The notes beneath the pieces are model-generated. The model worked only from the letters and a program-made list of their open reading frames with translations, did not search any database and was not told where the DNA came from. A DNA stretch of 64,000 bases from Strongylocentrotus droebachiensis. Its lineage: Eukaryota; Echinodermata; Echinoidea; Camarodonta; Strongylocentrotidae. Every line of letters begins with the position of its first letter. Position 1 is the first letter of the stretch. Shown here piece by piece: positions 11,729-23,700 of the stretch. The translations under genes were made by a program, and so were the position numbers. The stretch spans positions 1-64,000 of the forward strand of contig JAVYIG010000173.1 in NCBI GenBank assembly GCA_035222895.1, given 5' to 3'.

Positions 11729-14700
11729 ATGAAGGCACTTGTGGTGGTTGTCATTTTCTCTTGTCTGGTCGCCGGGGCAGCCCCAGCTGAGGAGTCCACC
11801 GAATGGCAGGTCGAATGGACCACGGAACCAGCGTACAACCTCAGTATCATCGAACCGTTCACCGTCCCTGGATATCTTCTACCAGACCTTAACATAAGTG
11901 ACATCATATATACAGTAGGAATGATGTATCAAGCTGAAGATCTCGTCCATGCGATCGGTTCCCTGTGCGTTGAGATGGGACCCAAGCTTAGCTGGCTTAC
12001 CGATGGAGCAATGCGAGAGCTTTGTGATCCTGTCCTTGAGGCTCTCCGGAATGGATCCTATGCTGAAGCCTACTCTATTTGTCAGAGTTCTTGGTCCTTC
12101 ATTGAAACACTCATTGGAGGTGAAGAAGGTGGACTCGAAGGCGAAGGTGAAATTGACCACGGTCCAATAAGACGAAAGCGTTGGGGATTGTCAATTCCCT
12201 CGATTGAACTTCCGCCTCTCCCATCGTCTCCCATACAAGATGTTCTGAACATAACTGTCCCGTTTTCACCAATCGAAGATTTGGATTTTAACTGGACCAA
12301 CCCTATATTCGATGATACTGCGAACATGGTCGAAAATATTGGACTCATCCCGGACTTGAATAGAAATTGGTCGTTTCCAATGTTCGACGGTACAGGAATT
12401 GAAGTTGATTTCCCATATCCCGAATTTTCCGACCAGTATGGGATATGTTCAAGTCTGGCGGGGCTCATTTCATACAACCAGCCATCATCTCCCAGTCATG
12501 GCAGTATCTTTGGAGTGGTTCTAAACGTCATCGTTGCAGAACAGGTTAGATCAATCCCTGGTAAATGCCTGTCTTTCTTTGACGGTGAAGAGGGTAGTGG
12601 TGACGAGGGTAGTGGTGACATTGGCGGCGATCCGTTCTTCGAATATGAACCTGATACAATGATCGGTGCATTCGCAACGCTTGGAGGCTTCAATGATATT
12701 GAGCAGATCTGCAATGTTTCTAGTTGGGCACTTCTTATGAGAGATGAGGGAAAGTTTGAACTGTTCAATGAAATCGTAAACCAAATAACTACAAGCATGT
12801 ACAGTGTCATTAGCAGCAGAAGCCGGTGTATTGAATTTGCAGATAGCCTTCATGCCAATATTGGCCTAGCACCAGGAAACTACTCTCATGTCACCCGTAG
12901 TGAAGCGCTTTGTGATGAAATACTGAATTCTCTCGATAGGAGAAGCAATATGAGCGAGATTGATTTTTACAATTATGAAAGTATGGATGAAAAAGATGCT
13001 TTCATTTATCTGCTCTCTATTGTAGAAATACTTTCCCATAAATCGGACATGTCATCCCTTGAATTTCTCTGCCGAATGTCTCCGTATACTGATGAAAAGT
13101 TCTGTACTTCCTTGGCATACAATGAATACAAGGATGTTTCAAGGGAAGGCATTATTGAGCATTGTCTAAAATACGTGGCATTGGATAGCTATGAATTTGA
13201 TTTCATAGCCCTTCTCAACGCAATCGGCGCCGAATTCGACTTCGACTTTTACGACTTCGATCAAACTTGCTCACACCTCACTGATATCATCTTTAATAGC
13301 GTAATCAGACAGCAATTCACAATCGACAACGTGATCCAGAAAGGGATGAAAGTTATTGGTAGGGTCCTATCACCAATCTTCTGTGATTTGCAGTCATTCC
13401 GAAACGGTTCGCTTGATTCCTTGGAAGCCCCATGCGGAACCCCGGGACGAGGTTGCTTCAATTGGACAAAACCAGGCGAGGACTACTTCTTTGATCGTTT
13501 GGATGAAGGCTTTATTGTCGGGACCATCTTTAGCTATCTCGGTGGCTACAGGGATGGAGATCACATCTGCCACCAGATGGCCTTTGCACTGGATGATGAG
13601 ACGGTACTCGATATGGTGGCTGGTAAATTGCGGGACAGTGTCTACAGACTGTTCGATGATGTACCATTCTGTTCTGACACAATCGACCTCATCGAAAAAC
13701 TCATGGGTGTCGACGAACATGCTGCTCAGATGATCGGCTTCAATAGTACGGATGCCTTCTGCGGGGAAATATCCAAAATCTACCATCAGGGCGGCAACTA
13801 TAACTTCAGTTTTGTATCTCTCTTAGACCTCTTTACAAACCGTAGTCACGGACTGGAACACTTTGTTACGTCTGATTCTATAATGCACGTCACAATTGAG
13901 ATGATGCAATTCGCTGCCATGATAATGCACTCGGACAACATTGGAGATGCCATTTCCAAATCGTGTTACATGTGGCAGGACTCTGGTCCAGGGATTACTA
14001 TGCCTATGTTTGAGGTTGATGATTTATGTCAAGTAGTCTTGGCCCTTAATCCGGCAGAACTCCAAGATGTCTGCATCAATGATATAATTCCGTGGATTGA
14101 GGATGTTTTTGACCACCATCATGATGATGAAGAAAAGGGAGAAGAAAACGAAATTGACTTTGATTTAACAGGGATTCTCGAAACGGTAGGTGAAGAATTC
14201 GGATTCGACTTTCACGACTCTCACCAAAGTTGCTCTCATCTTACTGGTATTCTCTTTGATGATACCGTCAGCCAAAACTTTCCAATCGACAGCGTTGTGG
14301 TAAGGGGAATAAGAGCCGTTGGTAGGATAGTATCACCCATATTCTGTGATTTTGAATCATTTCATGACCTCCCAGAGACTGACTTGGAAGCGCCGTGCGC
14401 AACTCCTGGACAAAACTGCTTTGATTGGTCAAGCCGAGGAGAAGACTTCTTCTATGAGCGAGAAGAGATTGGCTTTGTCATTGGTACAATTTTCAGTTAC
14501 ATTGGAGGCTACAGAGATGGGGACCACCTTTGTCACCAGATGGCCTTTGCATTGGTTGATGATGCACAACTTGACATTGTAGCAAATAAAATGAAGGATA
14601 GTATCTTCCGATTCTTCAACGACCCATCTTTCTGTCCTGTGACGATGGACATTATCAACAAGCTCATCGGGTTTGACGAGGATGCTGCAAGTTTACTCGG

Positions 14701-15737
14701 CTTCGAGAATGCGGATGCCTTCTGCGGGAAGCTCAATCAAATATACAATGAAGATGGCGAGTATAACGTCAGTTTGGAGCCTCTCTATGTTTTGTTTGCC
14801 AATGTTGAAGAAGAAGGAGAATTTGACCCTGCAGCCATCGTGAACGCAACAACCGAGATGATTAAACTCGCTGCCATGATCATGCGTTCAGACCACATTG
14901 GAGATGCCATTTCTAAAACATGCAACGTGTGGCAGGAATCGGCTGCAATGTTAAATATTTCAGAGATTGATGATTTATGTCAATTGGTTCTTGAAGACGA
15001 TTCTGATGCTGTTTACCAAGTCTGCATGGGTGAACTTTTCCCACTTATTGAGTCAATCCTAGAAGACGAGATGTATGATACCAATGATAATCGTACAAAC
15101 ACCGTTGTAGATTTATCGAACATTCAGATCTGTCTCGATAACGGCGAGGTGACTTTTGAGGCACTTGAAAATTTAGATATTTTGGCATATCTACTACAAA
15201 CCACACACATGCTCTATAATTTAACCGCGTTTGACGAGAGCAACATTTGTAGAGCAGTAACCAGCGTAATAGAATCTAGGAAGGACATTCCGACACTGAT
15301 ATCTGAATTCGCTGTGGAAATGATGTCCCTCTTCATGCCGCTTGGTGCAGAAATATGCTCTTGTTGGGATCAAGTTCTTAATGATCTCTTCTCGGACTCC
15401 GACGACTCGGAATTTGGCGTAAACCAATTCAATGAGATAGTCCGGATTGCTGTGAACAGTATTGGATTGAACAGTCATCACGAGCTCTGTGACCATCTCA
15501 TTCACCTCAAGTCGGACAACATGTCTGATTACGCACAAACGGTAATTGAGGAAATCCTTGGTTTTACGGCTGATCCTGAGAAGTGTGCCTGTACCGCCAA
15601 TCGTGTCATCGATTTCATCCTTCCCTTGGTTAATGTTTCAATGGAAGAATTCAATAACTACCTTTACCAGTACCTGGGATACCATTCTGTGAATCACGTG
15701 TGCAGTTTCGTGGCCCAATCCTTCTCGGGAGTAATAG
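11729..15737 (+). CDS. Exon 1: signal peptide and giant repetitive acidic Cys-rich ectodomain (residues 1-1336)
   Basis: This 4,009-nt exon is about half of the protein. Residues 1-20 form a signal peptide ending near AAPA. An acidic Gly/Glu stretch precedes a basic RRKR site at 148-151 followed by W152. A core module with the pattern G..F..LGG(F/Y).D...(I/L)C.....AL, then a second Cys and later (D/E)A(F/L)C.E(I/L), occurs three times: about 311-405, 597-690 and 918-1010. The last two lie in tandem units of about 300 residues (from 495 and from 816) offset by exactly 321 residues over most of their length. A looser version (IGL..HHELC) is near the end. The residue pattern looks mainly helical, with many N-glycosylation sequons. 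I recognise no named domain here. The donor at 15738 (GTATGT) ends the exon in phase 1; reading through would add 34 residues before a stop at 15841. Confidence 0.85.
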
Positions 15738-17680
15738 GTATGTCAAATCAGAAAGTAAAGTTTATCTTTTATAATTACAGGCGTGTTGTTCAGCAGTTCA
15801 GTCCAAGATATTCATTTAAAAAAGAAATCCATTTCGGCTGATGTAAACAATAAATAGGAATATTTTTCATGCTAATCACGTAACATATTAAGAGAATCCC
15901 AAAGCATTTTCTTTATAATGGCTTCTGACTGAGAAATATTGTACACAATGACGTCATTAATGCCAAGGACCCACTATCTGGAACAAACTACCCCTAAAAC
16001 TTAAACAGTGTGCATCTTTATACAATTTTAAGCATAATCTAAAACTTCACCTGATGCAGAAGCTTGAACTTTACGACCGCACTTTTTTATGTTTGTAATT
16101 ACCATTATTATTGTATTATTTCTTGTCCCTTTTTTTTTGGTGTGTTCATTTTTAGGATCATTTACCTATAAGTTGCTTTAATGTTGTTGATGATCCAACC
16201 ACTTTGTAATTTCCTTTAGTGTATTTTCCATTTTATTGGCGTATCTATGTTTGCAAGAAATATTTTATTGTATTCTTTGACTTTTTATGTTTTTATGAAA
16301 GTGGTGAATAATTGTCCTTTAGCAGCTCTTTTTTTTTGTCCTTCATTAAAATCTTTAGATTAAATAAATTGCGTGATCAAAACCATTCTGTTCCACACGA
16401 TCTTGTATAAGAAAAATGAGAGGCATATTTACACCCAAGCATTCAATTAACAAGCTTTAGAGATGTCGTGAAAATTTTAGATACCTTTCGTATATTAACC
16501 TGTATTTGAATGACATGGATTTTGTCCTGCACTGTCGTATGGTTATAAGCCACGGGGGAAAACGTTATCTAGTTGTCATTTAGTATACCCCTGTGACTTT
16601 CACAAGATTACTGATTGTTTGTATGTTTCTATTTTACTTTTTACATTACCTTGCAGTCGATCCTTCAAGCATAAACTGTACCAGCCAACAAGGTAATTAT
16701 AACTCTTAATTGGGTACTTATCTACATAAGATTCCATTTACATCTTAGTTATGTTCACCCTTATTTTGTTTAAACGTATTTCATATGTCAATTTGGCTTC
16801 CGTATCATATTTTGGATTTTAAAAATATAGATTCTGTGTCATGGCTGCATGTGATCGGTTATTTATATGATTATGTATATATGTAAAAGAAAATTGTTTT
16901 GGCACACCCCTCAATCCAATTAGTTTGTTCGTATATCACAGTTATGTCACTAAACATTTAACATGGAAACATTTTTACTGTAAGTTTATTCGAGGTAAAC
17001 TTCTCGACGTAATTTATGTATTACTAAACTAAACGAGATTCAAACTTTGAAGCCTTTTAGCGGATTGGTGAATGAAAAAAATGATGGTTGCCAAAATGAT
17101 CTGTGATTGACACCGGTCCTAGGATTTATTATGTTACTAATACAAATTATCATTCTCTTTATCTTGTTACCCACAGAACCAACGACCAAAGCTATGACCA
17201 CAACTCAATCATCAATGAACAATACTGGAAACTCAACTCAATCATCAATAGACAATACTGGAAACTCAACTCAATCATTAATAGACAATACTGGAAACTC
17301 AACTCAATCATCAATAGACAATACTGGAAACTCAACTCAATCATCAATAGACAATACTGGAAACTCAACTCAATCACCAATAGACAATACTGGAAACGGG
17401 AATGAAACTTCGACTGATGACGAAAGTAAGATACTTGTTTACCAAAAGTTATAGATGATGCTCCGAGACAGAAATACAAGATGTAGATCGATATAATCAT
17501 TTGTATGGTTTCTTTCTCCTCCTCCTCCTTTTCCTCTTTTCTTCCTCTTCTTCTTCTTCTTCGTTATCTTTTTTTCCTTTTCTCATATGTTATTACTGCC
17601 GAACACCCATCAAACATGGACATGGCGCAGGAACGAGGTAGAGTGAGAGAGAGAGAGGGGGGAAAGAGGAGTGAGGGAAG

Positions 17681-17711
<31 letters not shown>

Positions 17712-20700
17712 GGGGAGAGAGAGAGGGGGTGGGTGAGAGAGAAAGTGAGACATAGAGAGAGAGAGAGAGAGAGAGCGTGGGTAGAGGTGTCACCATTCTA
17801 ATAGGTTTTCTTTGACATTTTCCGTTGTGTTAGGTAGTATTTATCGATTGATTTATTCAGTTTTTATAATGCCACCATATGCCACCAGAAGCTCGTCGGT
17901 GATTCGACACTGTAATTAGAGGATCAAGGCGCTACATTAACGATGTAAACATAGGCACCTTCAACCACACCACATAAATAATTCGTGATAACATATGTAC
18001 GTTCTTATTATGCATATAATTTCATTTGTTTAATGATTTTCATGTGTTTCACTTTAATTATACCGATTGTTTCAATTTGAGAACGTATATGTAGAGGCGG
18101 TCATTCTCCCCAAAAGAATGATCTGTACTGATGTTTCATCATTCTGCATGTGCTGATCAAGGTTGCCACGCATTTTTCTCAATTATTCATTTCGTTTGTT
18201 CAATCAGTCTGTCTCTTCATCACTGACTGCGCCGGTGTATGCAACGGTAACGCCAGTTTTGATTGCGCCCGGGAGTGCGGCGGCAGCGCCGAACTCGACT
18301 GCGCCTTCAGATGCGGTGGTTCTGCAACCACGAACGAATGTGGATGGTGCGTCGGTGGAGCCACGAACAGACCAAGCACCTTCGGATTAGACCGATGTGG
18401 TTCCTGCATTGGGGAAGGCACTGCGGTCATCGACTGCAATGGTGACTGTGACGGTACTGCTTACCGCGATGCCTGTCAAGTCTGCGTAGGTGAGTAGAAT
18501 TTTGATAGATTTTGATATGGATTCTAAGAGCAGACTGTGCATCATTCGCTCTAGAGAGATAAATCCCTCTGCTTGGACGATTTTTTTGATATCTCAGTTT
18601 TCACTTCTCCAATGAAGCCAGAATGATGAAGTCTCAGAGGCAGGCACGTACGCGGGGGAGGGGGGTTAATCCCCGAGCGATTTTCAATTTTTTAAACACC
18701 CTCCTTGAAAAAATCCTGCGTACGCCACTGTTCAGAGGAACATATAAGAACGAAATCAACTGCTGTTTCAGTCTTCATTCGCTCCAGAGCCTCCTATGAA
18801 CTTCTCCTTTCAAAACATGCTCATAAACCAACGTAAAAAATGAAACAACCGGACGTGTTCATGTGATCGTTCATTTTTGTTCTAGGAACTTTCATCATTT
18901 TCAAAAGTTTGATTTTCCTGACATTTCAATTTTGGTTTTGTGAATAGACATATATACCCGCCAGTGGGAATCGTCACCATTGTTACACAGCTCATATTTC
19001 ACACCTTCGGAGATATCGTTAGCCGTTTACATCTTTTGCCATAAGCCTTATTGTATTAATGTTTACGCTTAAAATATTGTATTAATGTATACGCTTCAAA
19101 TAGAAATGTTTTGTAGATGTATGGCCTAGGTGCTGTTCACAACGAAAGTAACGAAATATATGGCAGTAGACTCGGACAGATTAGTTATGTTTTTTTCTAC
19201 GGATAGCATTCATATACATAGATAGAGAATACATGTATCAAATGCATATTTTCATTTACAAAGAGTCGATAATGATTTAATTATATGATTTTTCTTTCAA
19301 TTCTATCAAATTGTAACCAAGTGCGGTGTTGCATGCTAAAAAGTTGAGATCGGCCCAACATATTTTTGCTTGTCAGAGTCCTTGGCCCCTTAGCCAATTC
19401 GATGTGGCTACTACCCTGCTGGTACATGGCAGCAGCTATTTCATTTGAATGCATATAGAGTTGACTATACAGTGCGTCCCAGAAAAAACGAAACCGAGAA
19501 GTATCGATGTTTTATCATAACTTAATCACAACTATAATTAATGAATGATACATATTTGGAAAGCTTAGAGTCTCATCTTTCATGTGATGCTACTCAGATG
19601 ATGCATATTCCACGCATGAGTGATTAATAGCAATTTGAAGGAAGGAAACCAAAAAGACATTTGGCGGGCGGTATCTGAATTTCGAAGAAAAATTCACATT
19701 TCTAGAAAGTTGAGTTTCTGCCCTTTCATATGACACCTCAATCAGGAAAAATGAGCTAGGAATGACAAAGTTCTGTTTGTTTAAAGTAGTGCTTGCATTT
19801 CCATAATTTTAACAAACGAATTCGTTTTCACTGGGTGCTTGCCGTAGCAAAAAGCAGATTTGACAAAAGACTTAACTCCGTTTCGTTGACAATCAGCCGT
19901 AGACGAGAGTCTTCATGCATGAAATATGCATCATCTGAGTAGCATCAACTGAAAGAGGAGACTCTAAGCTTTCCAAATATGTATCATTCATTAATTATGG
20001 TTGTGATTAAGTTATGATAAAACATCGATACTTCTCGGTTTCGTTTTTTCTGGGACGCACTGTACATGTTTATTGAGAGGATTATGTGCATTATTCGTCA
20101 TCCTCGTCACCATCATCCTCTGCTTATCCTAATAACTGACTCTCATCCTCCCTTGTTTACCAAACAGGTGGCAATACGAATGTGGCTGAGTATGTAAGCG
20201 ATCCTTTCCTGGACTGCTTAGGTATCTGTAATGGTAGCTTTGTGACCAATGATTGTGATGAATGTGTGCTACCATTCAGCGATGGGACTATTTTCTCCAC
20301 GGCGGATTGTAACGGTGACTGCAATGGATGTAAGTTGAAAAAAAAAATTGAGCACGATTTTAAAACATTGTGCAACAAGGTTTCTTGTTACCCGTTTTAA
20401 TAAAAAAGAAAATTGTTGCAAAAGTTGCTGATCATTAGGCTAATTCCCTTTACACCACGAGATCATACCATACACACTAAGACATAAGGGTGCAATTAGG
20501 GTGTAGATTTGCATCCACCTACGCAGATTTGGCAGAGAGTGCTGCTATTGTAGCAGAATTGTACCTTTATTTATTAAAGGTTGCAAAAGGATCTTGATAA
20601 TGATTATATTCTTTAACTTAGATAAAGTTAGATAAATAATAGCCCAAAATGACAGATTAGTTGTTTGTTTTCAATATAGACTAGAGAGCGAAATGGGATG

Positions 20701-23700
20701 TATGAGATGTATGTGTGCGTGAGAATGGGTGCGTGTGTGTGTGGGTATGTGTGAGAGAAATATAGATTGTGTGCGTGTGTGTGTGCGTTATGTGTGTATG
20801 TGTGTGTGGATGGGTGTCTGTGTGTGAGGGTGGGTGTGGGTGTGTTGTGTGTGCGCCTTTTGTGTGGGTGTGTGTGTGGGAGAGACAGAGAGAGGGAGTC
20901 TCGGTCTTACCCGAGGGGGAACAAGAGGTAGACAAAAAATGAGGTTGTGCTGAATTTTAGAAAATTAAATACTGTATTACCTGTATAGTTTTTTTAATAA
21001 CCCCCATCTCATCTACCTCCTTATCCAACCACTTTTCCTCCCAGTTGCCGATACAAATGAGTGTGGTTACTGTGTTGGAGGTAACACCGGAAACTCTGCG
21101 GATGCTGGACTGTCTGCATGTGGAGTCTGTAATACTACTATCGCACCAGACTTCTGCCTCGGCTGTGATGGCGTCGCTAATAGGTACGCATTTTATATAT
21201 CCGCTCCTTACAGCTAAACAAGAGTAAATTATGCATACACCATGTACGCGTTGCATCCTTCTCTCTTGCTATATATGTTTGATGTATATGTATTATATAT
21301 TTGTGTATATTATCTCTCTTATCTATCTATCCATATATATATATATATATATGTTATCTCTCTCTCTCTCTCTCTATCTCTATCTCTATCTGTGTATATA
21401 TTTCTCTTTGTCTTTCTAATATTTTTCTCTCTGCCCTCCTAGTTCTTTTACTCTCCGTATTGCTATATTGAAACCTATTGAAAATGTGCACTGATCGTAT
21501 CGACTGGCAACTGCACGATCTTGTTCAAATAAACAAAATTAATTATTAATCGCCACAGTAAATGTAACTCCTTTTGAAACAAGACGAGTTTGGATTTTAA
21601 CTCCTTTTGGAATGAAACAGAACTTGTAATCGAAATTGTCTACCTTTCAAAAGATATTTTTGAATGCAATATAGTGCATTTTAATTTTCATGTGCCAGGT
21701 CCACATATACATCTAAAAATTCAGTTTGGTTTAAAAGTGAATTTAATCCCTTTTGGAATTACGCTTTCTATATTATTCTGCTGATTTGTGCTCTATTAAT
21801 ACAACTTGCGTTTGAAATCTTCGTCCACTTTGTATCATTTTATCGTTTTATGCAGTGGCCTAGTGACCGACGCGTGTGGTGAATGCGATGGGGATGGTAG
21901 TACCTGTTTCACTGTGGACAATATAGCTCCCTCTATCATCCCAGCTAACGCCGACTATCAGGTAAGAGTTCTGATTACATATCATTAGAAAGTTCAGGGG
22001 GGATGAGTAGCTCAGAGGCCAATCATGAAGATGAAGAGTGGTCAAGAGAGAGACAATGAGAGAAAGAGAAAAGAGAGAGAGGGGATAGAGGAGGCAAAGA
22101 GGAAAATAAAGAATGTAAGAAGATGACATGAACAAGTTCTCAGACATTTTTTTCTTCTCGGTATTTTGACTAGACCAAGTGCACCATACGCCACTTATTA
22201 AAAGCAATATTTAACATGATATGTATTACACAATATTATTATAATTAATGTGACAGAAAATTCTAGGATGAACATCAACTGACAAAAAATGGTGTATAAA
22301 ATTGGTCAGAAATAATATGAAAAGGAAAACAGCAATACCATGCAAATTTGCTTTTGTGTTTGATATTTATCAATTATGTAGACGGTTTCAGTTTCAATGA
22401 AAAATTGGCGGTGTGGATAACAAAGTCTAAATAAGATGTTTTTTTTATCTGTTGAACTTTGACAGGTTAAACTTCGTGGTGCCGGATTCCAAGATGCGAC
22501 TACCAAACAGTGTAAGTTCCTGGATAGCAACAGTGAGCAGGTCAGCGCGGTCGATATCAGCGATGAGGTTGGGGACGAATTCAACTGCACCGCTAATCTT
22601 CCTGAAGGTTTGTGGCTAACATTGATCTCATTTGATTTTCACTTTGTAGATCTGATTTAGAAAAATAAAATACAGAACAAACTTTCGTCTCGTGCCATGC
22701 ATTTCTTACCCTTCCATACCCTTCCATTACATCTATCTTGCCGATATATCTGCTCAACTGCACGAACGAGCATCGAGATTCATTAGGTAAAACATGGCTA
22801 CACTGATATTCAAATAACTGCATTGATGTGAATGGTGGTTTTCTCACTTTTCTGTAAAGCACTACTTTGGTGTCATTTTTAATTTGTTATTAATCGTTGT
22901 TTAATTGGTCATGCAATATCCAGGAATAGTCATGTGAATGAAATCATCAAGAAAGCGTCGAGGAAATTATATCTGATTAGATCTCTGAAGCTCTTTAATG
23001 CTCCAAGGAAAGATTTGTTGACAGTATATACATCGTACATACGACCTACATTGGAGTATTGCGTACCTCTGTGGCACTCTGGTATCACCGTGCAGCAAAG
23101 CAATGACATAGAGATGATCCAGAAAAGAGCTCTTCGCATAATTCTCTCTGACCAATATGTGAGAATTTGACCACCTGGAGAGTTTCATAACTACAATTCT
23201 ACAATACTTGATGTTTCCTGTCAAACGTTTAGTTTAATAATTTGTATACATGTTTTATATATTGGTGGTTTGTACAAGCCATGAGGATCTGTACATTTTA
23301 AAGCTAATTAATAGAAGGCTCATTACACATGTTTTTCACCTCATCTTTCTTGATATATTCCTCTTACTTACCCTTCCTTTCTTTTCCTTTCATTCTTCTC
23401 TCACCTTTTTGTTGATTCTTAATTGCTCCTTGCTCCTATTCCTCATTCATCCCTTCTTTCTTTCCATACTCATTGAATTTTGATATAGAGTTTTAATATG
23501 ATATTTGTATATATATTATGTCATAGTCCTATGACTATTGTACTTTCAACTTGTAAATCCTTGTACTTTTCAATTGTATTCCAATGGCAATTCAGTTGTA
23601 AGACTGCGACGATGGAATTTGTTCAATAAAACCTTTCTATGTATATATGTTCTATATATAACATTTCATAATCATTTATTTTTCAGGAACGTATTCTGTT

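Noticed and set aside
15738-15841. Exon 1 reading through to a stop at 15841 as the true C-terminus
   Set aside because: The donor GTATGT at 15738 is strong and the next exons continue the same phase for 30 exons without a break. A retained-intron secreted form remains possible but has no support here.
17205-17400. Regular 33-bp repeats, CRISPR-like at first sight
   Set aside because: There are no unique spacers and the window is eukaryotic; the repeats form an in-frame NSTQSSIDNTG array inside a spliced exon.
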